Origin: Corynebacterium hansenii
Lineage (GTDB): Bacteria; Actinomycetota; Actinomycetes; Mycobacteriales; Mycobacteriaceae
Direction: 5' to 3'
Length of the DNA: 64,000 nt
NCBI RefSeq assembly: GCF_030408795.1
Contig: NZ_CP047211.1
Coordinates: forward strand, 1,984,001 to 2,048,000
Notes under the pieces: generated by a model
Databases searched by the model: none
The model's input: the letters and a program-made list of their open reading frames with translations, nothing else
What the model was told of the DNA's origin: nothing
Made by a program: the position numbers and the translations under genes
In this document: positions 1 through 6,260 of the stretch, piece after piece
Layout of the letters: the number at the start of each line of letters is the position of its first letter
Numbering within the stretch: position 1 is the first letter of the stretch

Positions 1-228
1 GGTCGGCATGGGGCCGAAGCTGGTCTTCTCGAAGGCAGCGGGGTCGCCGGAGTCGCGGGCGTTGTCGATGATCTCGGCGAGCTGCAGTGCGAGCTCGACG
101 GCGGCGTCGTCGGTGATCTCCAGGTGGTCGGCGGCTTCGATGGCTTCGAGGACGTGGGCGCGCATGCGGCCGGTGACCGGTTCGGATTCGATGTGTTCGG
201 CTTCAACCCAGCCTTGAACGTCGTTCAT
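1..228 (-). CDS. Partial phage protein, possibly terminase small subunit (3' end outside window)
   Basis: An open frame starts at ATG 228-226 behind a good ribosome site (GGAGGT, 6 nt upstream) and runs off the left edge. The 76 visible residues are acidic and helical (MNDVQGWVEAEHIES..., then ...AFEKTSFGPMPT). The position, just after an HNH endonuclease gene, is where many siphoviral genomes keep the terminase small subunit, which recognises the packaging site. The sequence alone does not prove this; it could be another small structural-module protein. The identification is inference from position and composition. Confidence 0.5.
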   Translation of the reverse strand, partial: MNDVQGWVEAEHIESEPVTGRMRAHVLEAIEAADHLEITDDAAVELALQLAEIIDNARDSGDPAAFEKTSFGPMPT

Positions 229-356
229 TGGTGAACCTCCTTCACGCGCGCGCGAGCCCCCGGTTCAGCGTCGGGAGAGAGAGCCTGGCTACCCGAGGCG
301 CTGGGGGTCAGGCGCGGGGCCCTCCAGGATTTTGGACAGGGCCCCTTAGGGTTGCC

Positions 357-1004
357 TTACCTTTCGGGCCAGTGGAATGCCCGGGCGGCGGGGAGGCGAC
401 GCAGCGCCGGCCGCTGGTCGTCGCGCTCCCCCTTCTGCCTCGACCGGTTGCACGACGCGTGCAGCAGCCGGTCGGCTTTCCTACCGCCGTTGCTGCGTGC
501 TTGAGTGTGGTCAGCGTCGAGGGCCTGGGATCGGTACATCGGCTCGCCGCACCACCAGCACGGCGTGCCGTCGACGTGGAGCTTGAGCAGGCGTGCGCGC
601 TGCTGCTGGTGATCCCACCCGAGCCCACGCTCGGTGGTCGTCTTCCCGGACTTGGCCATGTCGACCTCCTCGAGACATGAGTGCCGCACCTCGACGTCGT
701 GCCCTCGTGCCGTGAGTTCGTGCGCGAGCGCTTCGGCGATGACGACGCTTCGGTGTCGGCCTGCACTGCACATGGTGCCGATGGTCAGCTGCCCTGCCGT
801 GATCGTCGGGATGCGGCTGGCTTCGGTGGCGATGAGCGCGCGGGTTTCGTCGTGGCTGGTGAGCCAGTCGGTGACCATGGGGTCGCGGCCGTCGCGTGGC
901 CGGAGTGCTTCGACGTCGTGCGGGTTGGGTAGGTGCCGGCAGTCGATGGTGCGGTTGGTGCGTGGTGCGCGTTTGGTGCCGTGGCTGATGATGGTGATGT
1001 GCAT
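357..1004 (-). CDS. RapZ C-terminal-like domain fused in frame to an HNH endonuclease
   Basis: The frame from ATG 1004 encodes 215 residues. Residues 1-110 resemble the C-terminal domain of RapZ (DCRHLPNPH, LRPRDGRDPMV, and the phosphate-binding-like CSAGRHRSVVIAEAL). Residues 116-215 form an HNH nuclease: CWWCGEP, then DADH and a later CNRSR, so a two-CxxC zinc site around the catalytic D-H. HNH proteins beside terminase usually take part in packaging-linked DNA cutting. ATG 1004 has no clear ribosome site. Upstream in-frame ATG codons are unlikely because the frame there runs through a tRNA gene (1081-1157). A strong internal ribosome site makes a separate 100-residue HNH protein likely. 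Confidence 0.75.
   Translation of the reverse strand: MHITIISHGTKRAPRTNRTIDCRHLPNPHDVEALRPRDGRDPMVTDWLTSHDETRALIATEASRIPTITAGQLTIGTMCSAGRHRSVVIAEALAHELTARGHDVEVRHSCLEEVDMAKSGKTTTERGLGWDHQQQRARLLKLHVDGTPCWWCGEPMYRSQALDADHTQARSNGGRKADRLLHASCNRSRQKGERDDQRPALRRLPAARAFHWPER
657..670 (-). promoter_or_regulatory. Strong internal ribosome binding site and start for the HNH domain
   Basis: Inside the fused frame, AGGAGG (plus-strand 665-670) lies 5 nt before an in-frame ATG (659-657) that begins MAKSGKTTTERG, exactly at the start of the HNH domain. The first 115 codons have no such site. This suggests that the HNH endonuclease is made alone as well as, or instead of, the fusion. Confidence 0.6.
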
Positions 1005-1080
1005 TGGGTTTGGGGCGCGAGCGTTGGTCGACACGCTGGTTGGTGTCCTGTTGTTGTGGCGTGTGCCGCACGCTCGCGCC

Positions 1081-1157
1081 TGGTGTCCTCGGCAGGGGTC
1101 GAACCTGCTCTGTGCGGGGTTTGAGGCCGCTGCCTCTGCCGGTTGGGCTACGAGGAC
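1081..1157 (-). tRNA. Phage tRNA-Leu (anticodon CAA) with encoded CCA and a short variable loop
   Basis: The element folds as a complete cloverleaf: acceptor GTCCTCG/CGAGGAC (7 bp), D stem GCC/GGC with GG in the loop, anticodon stem GCGGC/CCCGC (four pairs plus one C-C mismatch) with loop CTCAAAC, T stem GCAGG/CCTGC with loop TTCGACC, discriminator A and encoded CCA. The anticodon is CAA, reading the leucine codon UUG. The variable loop has about five bases, whereas bacterial tRNA-Leu normally has a long variable arm. Charging specificity is therefore uncertain. It lies between the late-gene promoter region and the HNH gene and probably belongs to that transcript. Confidence 0.85.
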
Positions 1158-1325
1158 GCACCCCGGGGGTGGGGGTGTTGGTGGGGGCGGGGTTGCCATG
1201 GGGTGGGGGGCAGTCGACCCCCGGGGTGGATGGGGCCCCGGGGGTCTTGACCTTCACCCGACCTCCCCTGTCGCAGCGTCGTGTCGCTGATGGTCGACGG
1301 GGAGGGACCATGACGAGCGCATGAG

Positions 1326-1360
1326 AAAACCCCCCGTGGAGACAGGGCCTCCCGGGGGTT
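1326..1360 (-). terminator. Rho-independent terminator on the leftward strand
   Basis: The leftward RNA would form a GC-rich hairpin (AACCCCCGG / CGGGGGGTT) followed by TTTTCTC. It sits behind the gene at 1419-1835, but also between a candidate promoter (1381-1409) and the tRNA/HNH/terminase genes. Confidence 0.65.
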
Positions 1361-1380
1361 CATTTCACGCGCTAGCGCTT

Positions 1381-1409
1381 AGCTTACACGATGTAACCGG
1401 ACAGTCCAG
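1381..1409 (-). promoter_or_regulatory. Candidate late promoter, leftward
   Basis: On the minus strand, CTGGAC (-35, plus positions 1404-1409) and TAAGCT (-10, 1381-1386) are separated by 17 nt. The spacer contains the small palindrome TTACA-CGA-TGTAA, a possible operator. Transcription would start near 1374 and meet the terminator at 1360-1326 at once. Confidence 0.4.
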
Positions 1410-1418
1410 GTCGCGGGC

Positions 1419-1835
1419 TTATTGGCGGGTCGGGGGGGTTTCTTTCCGGCGTGGGGTGAGCGCGACGTATGGGCCAAGGTCCATGCGAGACAGTTCGCCG
1501 CATGCCCATCCGGAGAACACTTCTGGGAGGTGTTCTCGCTTCCAGAGGTATTTTCCGGAGATGACAAGGTCGTCGGCCGGGGCCGCGTCGAGTTCTTCGT
1601 TGGTCCAGTAGACGACGAACTGGCGGGTTTCGAGGAGCTTCTCTAGGTCGACTGGTCCTTCGCTGGGGTTGTCGGTGAATTCGCCGGTGGGAATGTCGGT
1701 CGATATGAGTTCAACGTGTTCGATTGGCATCAGTCCGGCTGGGGTGGTTCCCGTGTGAACGTAGGCGTTGCTTTCGTCGTCGTGTCGGATGTCAACTGGG
1801 TATCGGACGTTGCCGTCCAGGAAGCGGATAGTCAT
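1419..1835 (-). CDS. Unknown phage protein, 138 aa
   Basis: MTIRFLDGNVRYPVDIRHDD... is a soluble acidic protein with a basic tail (TPRRKETPPTRQ). No family is recognised. Its codon use has visibly more A/T in third positions than the genes to its right, a feature shared with the next gene (1881-2303); the pair may have been acquired together. No strong ribosome site is visible at ATG 1835. Confidence 0.7.
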   Translation of the reverse strand: MTIRFLDGNVRYPVDIRHDDESNAYVHTGTTPAGLMPIEHVELISTDIPTGEFTDNPSEGPVDLEKLLETRQFVVYWTNEELDAAPADDLVISGKYLWKREHLPEVFSGWACGELSRMDLGPYVALTPRRKETPPTRQ

Positions 1836-1880
1836 GGGTTCATGATGGCAGCTGGGGGTGACCTGTCCTGTGGGGTCGTT

Positions 1881-2303
1881 TTAGGAGAGTTCCGTCTTCA
1901 GGTTTTTCCAGTGGTCTTCCAACTTGGTATCCACTGGGCGCGAGATGATTTCACGAAGGTCGTCGCCTTCTTCGTTTTCCCCGCGTTGGAAAGCTTCGGC
2001 TGCTTCGAAGTAATCGGGGCCAGGTTCAATGCCGAGCCGGCGAAGGCCATCGGCGGTCTCCTTCGTGAGTTCCCCGTGCTGTTGAACAGTGCGGACGTAG
2101 TCCGGGATCCATGCGGGGATCGCGAGCCATCCGGGGAGAGCTTCCCCGCTACGCAGCGCAATTGGAAGCCACTCGTGGGCGTGCCCAAAGCCTTCGGTCG
2201 GCTCCGACAGCTCTTCGACGGACGTTTCCGTCAGTGTCATGTTGTCGGTTATTTGGTACTTCAAGAACCTTGCGGGCTTGGACGGGTGCAGTAGATAAAA
2301 CAT
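1881..2303 (-). CDS. Unknown phage protein, 140 aa
   Basis: ATG 2303 follows AAGGAG with good spacing. The product (MFYLLHPSKPARFLKYQITDN...) is soluble and acidic, with a helical second half. No domain is recognised. It is the last gene before the 1419-1835 gene, in the same direction and with similar lower-GC composition. Confidence 0.75.
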   Translation of the reverse strand: MFYLLHPSKPARFLKYQITDNMTLTETSVEELSEPTEGFGHAHEWLPIALRSGEALPGWLAIPAWIPDYVRTVQQHGELTKETADGLRRLGIEPGPDYFEAAEAFQRGENEEGDDLREIISRPVDTKLEDHWKNLKTELS

Positions 2304-2354
2304 GCTTCACTCCTTTTGGCGGGGTCTCCCAGTGTACGTTCGGCGGTGAACGAT

Positions 2355-2549
2355 TCACTTGTCCTGACGTGAGGGGCCGTTGATCGCCTGGTCCATCGGG
2401 TAGATGGACGCGCCGATGAAGATTCCAATTGCGAGATGGAAGTCGGCTAGGTCGCGGGCGGGTGACTCCCACGCGATACCAGCGATGATCGCCATGGCGA
2501 TGACGTTGAAGGCGACGTACGCCAGGTGAATTTTCCTGCTGCGGTTCAT
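2355..2549 (-). CDS. Small phage membrane protein, 64 aa
   Basis: The product has two hydrophobic helices, roughly residues 8-26 (YVAFNVIAMAIIAGIAW) and 37-50 (FHLAIGIFIGASIYP), with short polar ends. The start ATG 2549 has AGAAGGA upstream and lies 13 nt behind the preceding stop. The size resembles small phage membrane proteins such as holins, but the gene lies in the early operon rather than beside a lysin, so holin is only one possibility. Confidence 0.65.
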   Translation of the reverse strand: MNRSRKIHLAYVAFNVIAMAIIAGIAWESPARDLADFHLAIGIFIGASIYPMDQAINGPSRQDK

Positions 2550-2562
2550 GCTGCTTTTCCTT

Positions 2563-3012
2563 CTACAGGTAGTGGTTGGTCATGTAGTCGGTGGGTTCGA
2601 GGTCGTGGCCTTCGTAGGTGGTTTTGCCTTCGTGGATGCGCCAGTGGTGGGCGCGGGCCAGCTCGCCTGGGGTGACGGCGATGGCGCATTTTTGGGCGAG
2701 GCCGCACCGGTGGGTGGTGCCGTCGGGGTCCGCGGCGGTGACGCTGCGGGCGGTCCAGTCCGGGTGGTCGGTGTCGGTGCTGACGAGGCGACGCCACCGC
2801 ACCGACGCCGCCGTTGAGGCCCGGTCGTCGGGGCGGCACCAGATCAGCCGCCCGGCGAAACCGTCATGCAGGCTGGCGGATTCGATCGACGCCCGGCGGG
2901 CCGGTGGTTCGTAGCCGTGGCCGTCGTCCTGGGCGGTGAGCTCGCCGCACTCGTGGGCGGGTGCCGGTGCGATGAGCGTCGACGTGAGCAGCTCCATCTG
3001 CGGCGCGGTCAT
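2563..3012 (-). CDS. Unknown phage protein, 149 aa
   Basis: MTAPQMELLTSTLIAPAPAHE... ATG 3012 follows GAGGT and overlaps the stop of the upstream gene by 4 nt (ATGA), so translation is coupled. Residues such as RLIWCRPDD and the C-terminal half are typical of a small soluble protein; no domain is recognised. Confidence 0.7.
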   Translation of the reverse strand: MTAPQMELLTSTLIAPAPAHECGELTAQDDGHGYEPPARRASIESASLHDGFAGRLIWCRPDDRASTAASVRWRRLVSTDTDHPDWTARSVTAADPDGTTHRCGLAQKCAIAVTPGELARAHHWRIHEGKTTYEGHDLEPTDYMTNHYL

Positions 3013-3233
3013 TGGTGGACCTCGAAGGTGGTGAATCGGGAGCAGCCGATTTCCACGAGCCCCGCGTGATCGACGTCGCGGCCGCGAACGAGGACACCGA
3101 CGGCTCCAAGGTCGGCGACTTCCATCACCTCGAGCAGCGGTCCGCGGGGACGGCTGACGATCTGACGGGGCCGGAGGTGCTGCGCCTCGACGTGCACCAC
3201 GCTGAACAGCGTGGGCTGCGGGAGGTTGATCAT
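3009..3233 (-). CDS. Unknown phage protein, 74 aa
   Basis: The start is taken at ATG 3233 (MINLPQPTLFSVVHVEAQHLRPRQ...), which overlaps the preceding small frame's stop and gives a protein with beta-rich, mostly soluble composition. Stop and next start overlap as ATGA. Function unknown. Confidence 0.6.
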   Translation of the reverse strand: MINLPQPTLFSVVHVEAQHLRPRQIVSRPRGPLLEVMEVADLGAVGVLVRGRDVDHAGLVEIGCSRFTTFEVHQ

Positions 3234-3310
3234 GGTTTGCCCCAGAGGATGTGGAGGGCGCGGGCTTCGGCGCGGAGGATCGCGCATCGGATACGGGCGA
3301 AGGTGCTCAT
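3230..3310 (-). CDS. Very small basic phage protein, 26 aa
   Basis: MSTFARIRCAILRAEARALH... fills the space between two neighbouring genes with 4-nt overlaps on both sides, which is the only evidence that it is translated. It would be a short amphipathic basic helix. Function unknown. Confidence 0.35.
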   Translation of the reverse strand: MSTFARIRCAILRAEARALHILWGKP

Positions 3311-3687
3311 GCTTCCTCCGGTTCGGTGACGTAGCGGCGGACGACGACGATGGGGAGCGGGTAGTGAATGCAGATGCCCATGCGTTTGGCGCACTGGTCT
3401 GCTTCCTCGCGGGATGCCCACCACGCTCCGGGCTTCTCCCCGCCGCATGACACGCCCCATTCCTCGCGCATTCCGGCGATCATGGCGGCCATGTCCGGGG
3501 CGGCGGCAATCAGGGCCGCGTCGGCTTCGTTGTGGATTTCCTGGGCGATGTTGTCGCAGGCGATGAGCGGGCCACCGTCGACGGTTCGGTGCTTAACGAC
3601 GGCGGGATGCTCATCGGGCGCGCCGCCCACGTCCCACGGGCCGGGTGTGGTGCCGTCGAGCAGGTCGCGGGCTTCGTCGGGGGTCAC
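3307..3687 (-). CDS. Unknown phage protein with TPGPW motif, 126 aa
   Basis: The start is taken at GTG 3687 (VTPDEARDLLDGTTPGPWDV). This N-terminus, with TPGPW followed by an IACDN block and an ADAALIAAAPDMAAMI segment, is a pattern seen in small accessory proteins of many phages and prophages whose function is not established. An upstream ATG would add a proline/arginine-rich tail typical of out-of-frame reading, so it was not used. Confidence 0.7.
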   Translation of the reverse strand: MTPDEARDLLDGTTPGPWDVGGAPDEHPAVVKHRTVDGGPLIACDNIAQEIHNEADAALIAAAPDMAAMIAGMREEWGVSCGGEKPGAWWASREEADQCAKRMGICIHYPLPIVVVRRYVTEPEEA

Positions 3688-3863
3688 TGGTCGGCCCCCT
3701 CGTGCAGGTCGCCGTCGGGGTCTCGGGGCTCCTCGCAGAGGCGGGGGCCGATTCCGCAGCAGCCGGGCTGGCACTGGGGGCGAGTGCTGAAGCGGGTGCG
3801 GCGGTAGGGGCCGGGGCAGTGGTTGCCGTCATCGTCGAAATCATCGGCGGGCGACCAGCTCAT
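3684..3863 (-). CDS. Small cysteine-containing phage protein, 59 aa
   Basis: MSWSPADDFDDDGNHCPGPY... The product has four cysteines (one near residue 16, then C, CC and another C in residues 33-45), which could bind a metal ion. The start overlaps the stop of the upstream gene and its stop overlaps the next start by 4 nt. Function unknown. Confidence 0.55.
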   Translation of the reverse strand: MSWSPADDFDDDGNHCPGPYRRTRFSTRPQCQPGCCGIGPRLCEEPRDPDGDLHEGADQ

Positions 3864-4114
3864 CGGTCGTCTCCTTCGTGTTCGTCTCGGGTTTCCCAGG
3901 GGTCGCAGCACCATTGGTCGCGGATGGTGCAGGTGGCGCAGGTGGCGCAGGGGTCGGTGGGCGGGATGCGGGTCAGGGTGCCGGCGCGGTCGATCACGAC
4001 GATCTCGCGGCGGCCGGGGGTGAACGCGGCCGAGTACCCGTCGCGGCGTAGGTGCTGGACGATCTCCGCGGCCTGCTTGCCGGTGCCGTCCCAGCAGATA
4101 TCGAGAGTGCTCAT
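3860..4114 (-). CDS. Unknown phage protein, 84 aa, cysteine-rich tail
   Basis: MSTLDICWDGTGKQAAEIVQ... The first 50 residues look like a small alpha-beta domain. The C-terminal part has the cluster CATCATCTIRDQWCC, suggesting a zinc-binding knuckle. Coupled by 4-nt overlaps to both neighbours. Function unknown. Confidence 0.65.
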   Translation of the reverse strand: MSTLDICWDGTGKQAAEIVQHLRRDGYSAAFTPGRREIVVIDRAGTLTRIPPTDPCATCATCTIRDQWCCDPWETRDEHEGDDR

Positions 4115-4410
4115 CGGACCTCCGTTTCGAGGCGGTAGCGGCGCCCGTTGACGACGAGGACTTCTTCGGGGCTCGTGTAGTCGTCCGCTGATTTCACGAC
4201 GTCTGAGAGGGGGATCCCGCGGGCTTCGCACAGGAGCCCCAGGACGACGGCGAACGGCGCGAACCGCTCGTACTCGGTGACATCGAGGCCACTTGGGAAG
4301 GGGCAGAGCAGCGTTTCCAGGGCATCTCTGGGGCAGTTCCGGGCCCATTTGAGCGCGGTGTTGATTTCCCCGGCGATGGCTGCGCGTTCCCGCGCGGTGA
4401 GGTCAGCCAT
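4111..4410 (-). CDS. Unknown phage protein, 99 aa
   Basis: MADLTARERAAIAGEINTAL... is mostly helical and soluble in its first 75 residues, ending in a short beta segment (VLVVNGRRYRLETEVR). It overlaps both neighbours by a few bases, so it is part of one translationally coupled string of small early genes. Confidence 0.7.
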   Translation of the reverse strand: MADLTARERAAIAGEINTALKWARNCPRDALETLLCPFPSGLDVTEYERFAPFAVVLGLLCEARGIPLSDVVKSADDYTSPEEVLVVNGRRYRLETEVR

Positions 4411-4933
4411 TGCGGTGCTCCATGCGGGGCCGGTCGATCTCGGCGATGACGGTGGTTTCTGCAGCTACCGGGCGGCCGCCGCCGAACGGCTGGTGGTCGT
4501 CGGGGAAGCGCCACTGGGTGCGTTTGCCGGTGACCTTCCGGTCGGACAGTAGCCTCGCGTCATCCAGGTAGACCTGGTGGCCTTTGGGGGACCACGGCGG
4601 CCCGTAGCGGTTGGTGATGCCGTTGAGCTGGGTGGCTAGGTAGCCGTCGGGATCGGGGACGTCGAGCGTTGCCTCGCGGACTTCCTGCCCGTCGGGGTTG
4701 GTGTAGTAGATCCGGGCGACGACCGACGGGCGGTCGGTACGCCCGGCCCATGCGTCCATCGTTCCGCCGGGGATGTGGCCCATGCGGGCGAGCTTGTGGG
4801 CGAAGGCCACTGCGTCGGCCCAATCCGAGAATCGTCCGACGTTCGGGTCGATGGGCAGGCGGTCGTCGTGTACTTCCCAGACCCGGCCGAAGCCGTGCTG
4901 GAAGGTTCCGGTGACGCTGACGTGGTTGCTCAC
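4403..4933 (-). CDS. Unknown phage protein, 176 aa
   Basis: MSNHVSVTGTFQHGFGRVWE... is a soluble beta-rich protein. The segment WADAVAFAHKLARMGHIPGG resembles short domains found in phage accessory proteins. No catalytic motif is recognised. It overlaps the upstream gene's stop by 4 nt. Confidence 0.7.
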   Translation of the reverse strand: MSNHVSVTGTFQHGFGRVWEVHDDRLPIDPNVGRFSDWADAVAFAHKLARMGHIPGGTMDAWAGRTDRPSVVARIYYTNPDGQEVREATLDVPDPDGYLATQLNGITNRYGPPWSPKGHQVYLDDARLLSDRKVTGKRTQWRFPDDHQPFGGGRPVAAETTVIAEIDRPRMEHRNG

Positions 4934-5217
4934 TGCTGGTCACCTCCCTGCGTGTCGTTGTCGGTGCCGCGGGCCTTGTTGCGCATGTCGCGGGCGACCT
5001 GCTTCATCCAGGTGTCGCCGGCGACGGTGGCCTTCTCCCCCAGCTCGGCGGCGAACTGGGCGAGCTCCTGGGACAGCAGCGTCATCGCGACGGGCCGGGG
5101 GATGATGCCCGGCGTGATGGTCATCGACACGGTCATGGCGTCGTCGGTGATCGCCAGCGTTCCTTCGACCGGCGGGGTGGTGTTGAGGTCGAAGATTCCT
5201 TCGCGCGGGGTAGTCAT
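4930..5217 (-). CDS. Unknown phage protein, 95 aa
   Basis: ATG 5217 follows GGAGG. The product starts MTTPREGIFDLNTTPPVEGT, has a short beta domain (LAITDDAMTVSMTITPG) and then a charged helix (SQELAQFAAELGEKATVAGD). It resembles small single-domain phage proteins of unknown function. Confidence 0.7.
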   Translation of the reverse strand: MTTPREGIFDLNTTPPVEGTLAITDDAMTVSMTITPGIIPRPVAMTLLSQELAQFAAELGEKATVAGDTWMKQVARDMRNKARGTDNDTQGGDQQ

Positions 5218-5236
5218 GGCGGGGTCCTCCTGGTGG

Positions 5237-5872
5237 TTAGGCGGATTTGTGGGTGAGGCGGGCGGAGATGTCGCCGAGGCGGTAGAGCAGTCGCCCGGCG
5301 CGGGTGGCGCCCTGCGGGGTGATGTGTCCGCGTTCGCGCCACTTGCGGATTTGGTCGGTGGTGCACCGGTAGCCGAGTCCGTCGAGGACGGTTTGGGCTT
5401 GGGCGGCGGTGACGAGCTGCTCGGCGGCGTCGGCGGTCATCGTTCGGCGGGTCGGCTCGGCGGCTGGGGTGTCGCTGGGTGGGTCGACGTAGGCGACGAT
5501 GCGGGCGGTGATGTGGTCGATTTCGTCGGCGGCGTCGGGGCCCCATTCGCGTTGGGCGACGTGGGAGACGACTTGTCCGAGGCGGGCGGCGAGGTGCCCG
5601 GGGTGGCGGGTGGGGCCGATGAACCACGCGGGGGGCAGGCCGAGGTCGCTGGCGAGGTTGGTCAGCCAGCCGTGGAGGATTTCCTCGGCTTCGGTCTGCA
5701 GGTCGAGGGGGTGGAGGTTCATTGGTGGGCGGGGGCCGGGGAGGTTGGGGGCGCGGCCGGCGTTGTCGGTGCCGCCTTGGCTGCGGGTTTTGGTGCCGTT
5801 GAGGCGGGGGGCGTAGCGGACGATGAGGGCGAGGTTCCTGCCGAGGCGTTCTGCCTGGGTGGCGTCAAGCAC
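5237..5872 (-). CDS. Phage helix-turn-helix protein, 211 aa
   Basis: Residues 1-135 are helical with no known domain. Residues 160-210 (QTVLDGLGYRCTTDQIRKWR, then RGHITPQGATRAGRLLYRLGDI) look like a MerR-type winged helix: a helix-turn-helix followed by a basic wing that ends in a LYRLGDI strand/helix. It is therefore probably a DNA-binding regulator. It lies just behind rusA and overlaps it by 8 nt. Confidence 0.6.
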   Translation of the reverse strand: MLDATQAERLGRNLALIVRYAPRLNGTKTRSQGGTDNAGRAPNLPGPRPPMNLHPLDLQTEAEEILHGWLTNLASDLGLPPAWFIGPTRHPGHLAARLGQVVSHVAQREWGPDAADEIDHITARIVAYVDPPSDTPAAEPTRRTMTADAAEQLVTAAQAQTVLDGLGYRCTTDQIRKWRERGHITPQGATRAGRLLYRLGDISARLTHKSA

Positions 5873-6260
5873 GCGGTGCTCCCTTCGTGGTGATGGTGAG
5901 GTAGAGGCGGGATTCTCGGGGTCCGGGGGCGTCGCGTTGCGGCGGGTCGATGGTGGGCATGTGCTTGGTCATCTGGTCGGGGGTGTCGTCGGCGGTGAGG
6001 CCGGCGTCGACGAGGCCGTCGCAGGCGGCTTTGAGGGTGGGGACGAGGTTGTCGGCGTCGCGGCGGCGTCGGTCGCGGGGGACGTAGTGCAGGGCGACGG
6101 TGGCGTGGTCAACGCCCTGGGGGAGCTTGGCGTTGCGGGCGAGGACGTTGGTGGCGTAGCGGATGTCGCGGACGGTGTCGGCTTTACGGCGCCAGTGCAT
6201 GCGCTGGTTGGCCGTGAGGGGCGGCAGGGCGTATGGGAGCCACAGGGTGTACTCGGTCAT
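5865..6260 (-). CDS. rusA: RusA-family Holliday junction resolvase
   Basis: RusA proteins are small dimeric endonucleases that cut four-way DNA junctions formed in phage recombination and replication. The product of 131 residues has the family features: an N-terminal PPLTANQRMHWRRKAD segment and the acidic metal site RRRDADNLVPTLKAACDGLV, followed by AGLTADDTPD. The length matches the family (about 120-140). The start at ATG 6260 overlaps the replication gene's stop. Its place in the exonuclease-RecT-SSB-replication string supports the call. Confidence 0.85.
   Translation of the reverse strand: MTEYTLWLPYALPPLTANQRMHWRRKADTVRDIRYATNVLARNAKLPQGVDHATVALHYVPRDRRRRDADNLVPTLKAACDGLVDAGLTADDTPDQMTKHMPTIDPPQRDAPGPRESRLYLTITTKGAPRA

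Noticed and set aside
1004..1199. Upstream extension of the RapZ/HNH frame to 280 codons
   Set aside because: The extension passes through the tRNA gene and is proline-rich shadow sequence.
2355..2549. Holin
   Set aside because: Two membrane helices and size fit, but no endolysin is adjacent and the gene is among early genes.
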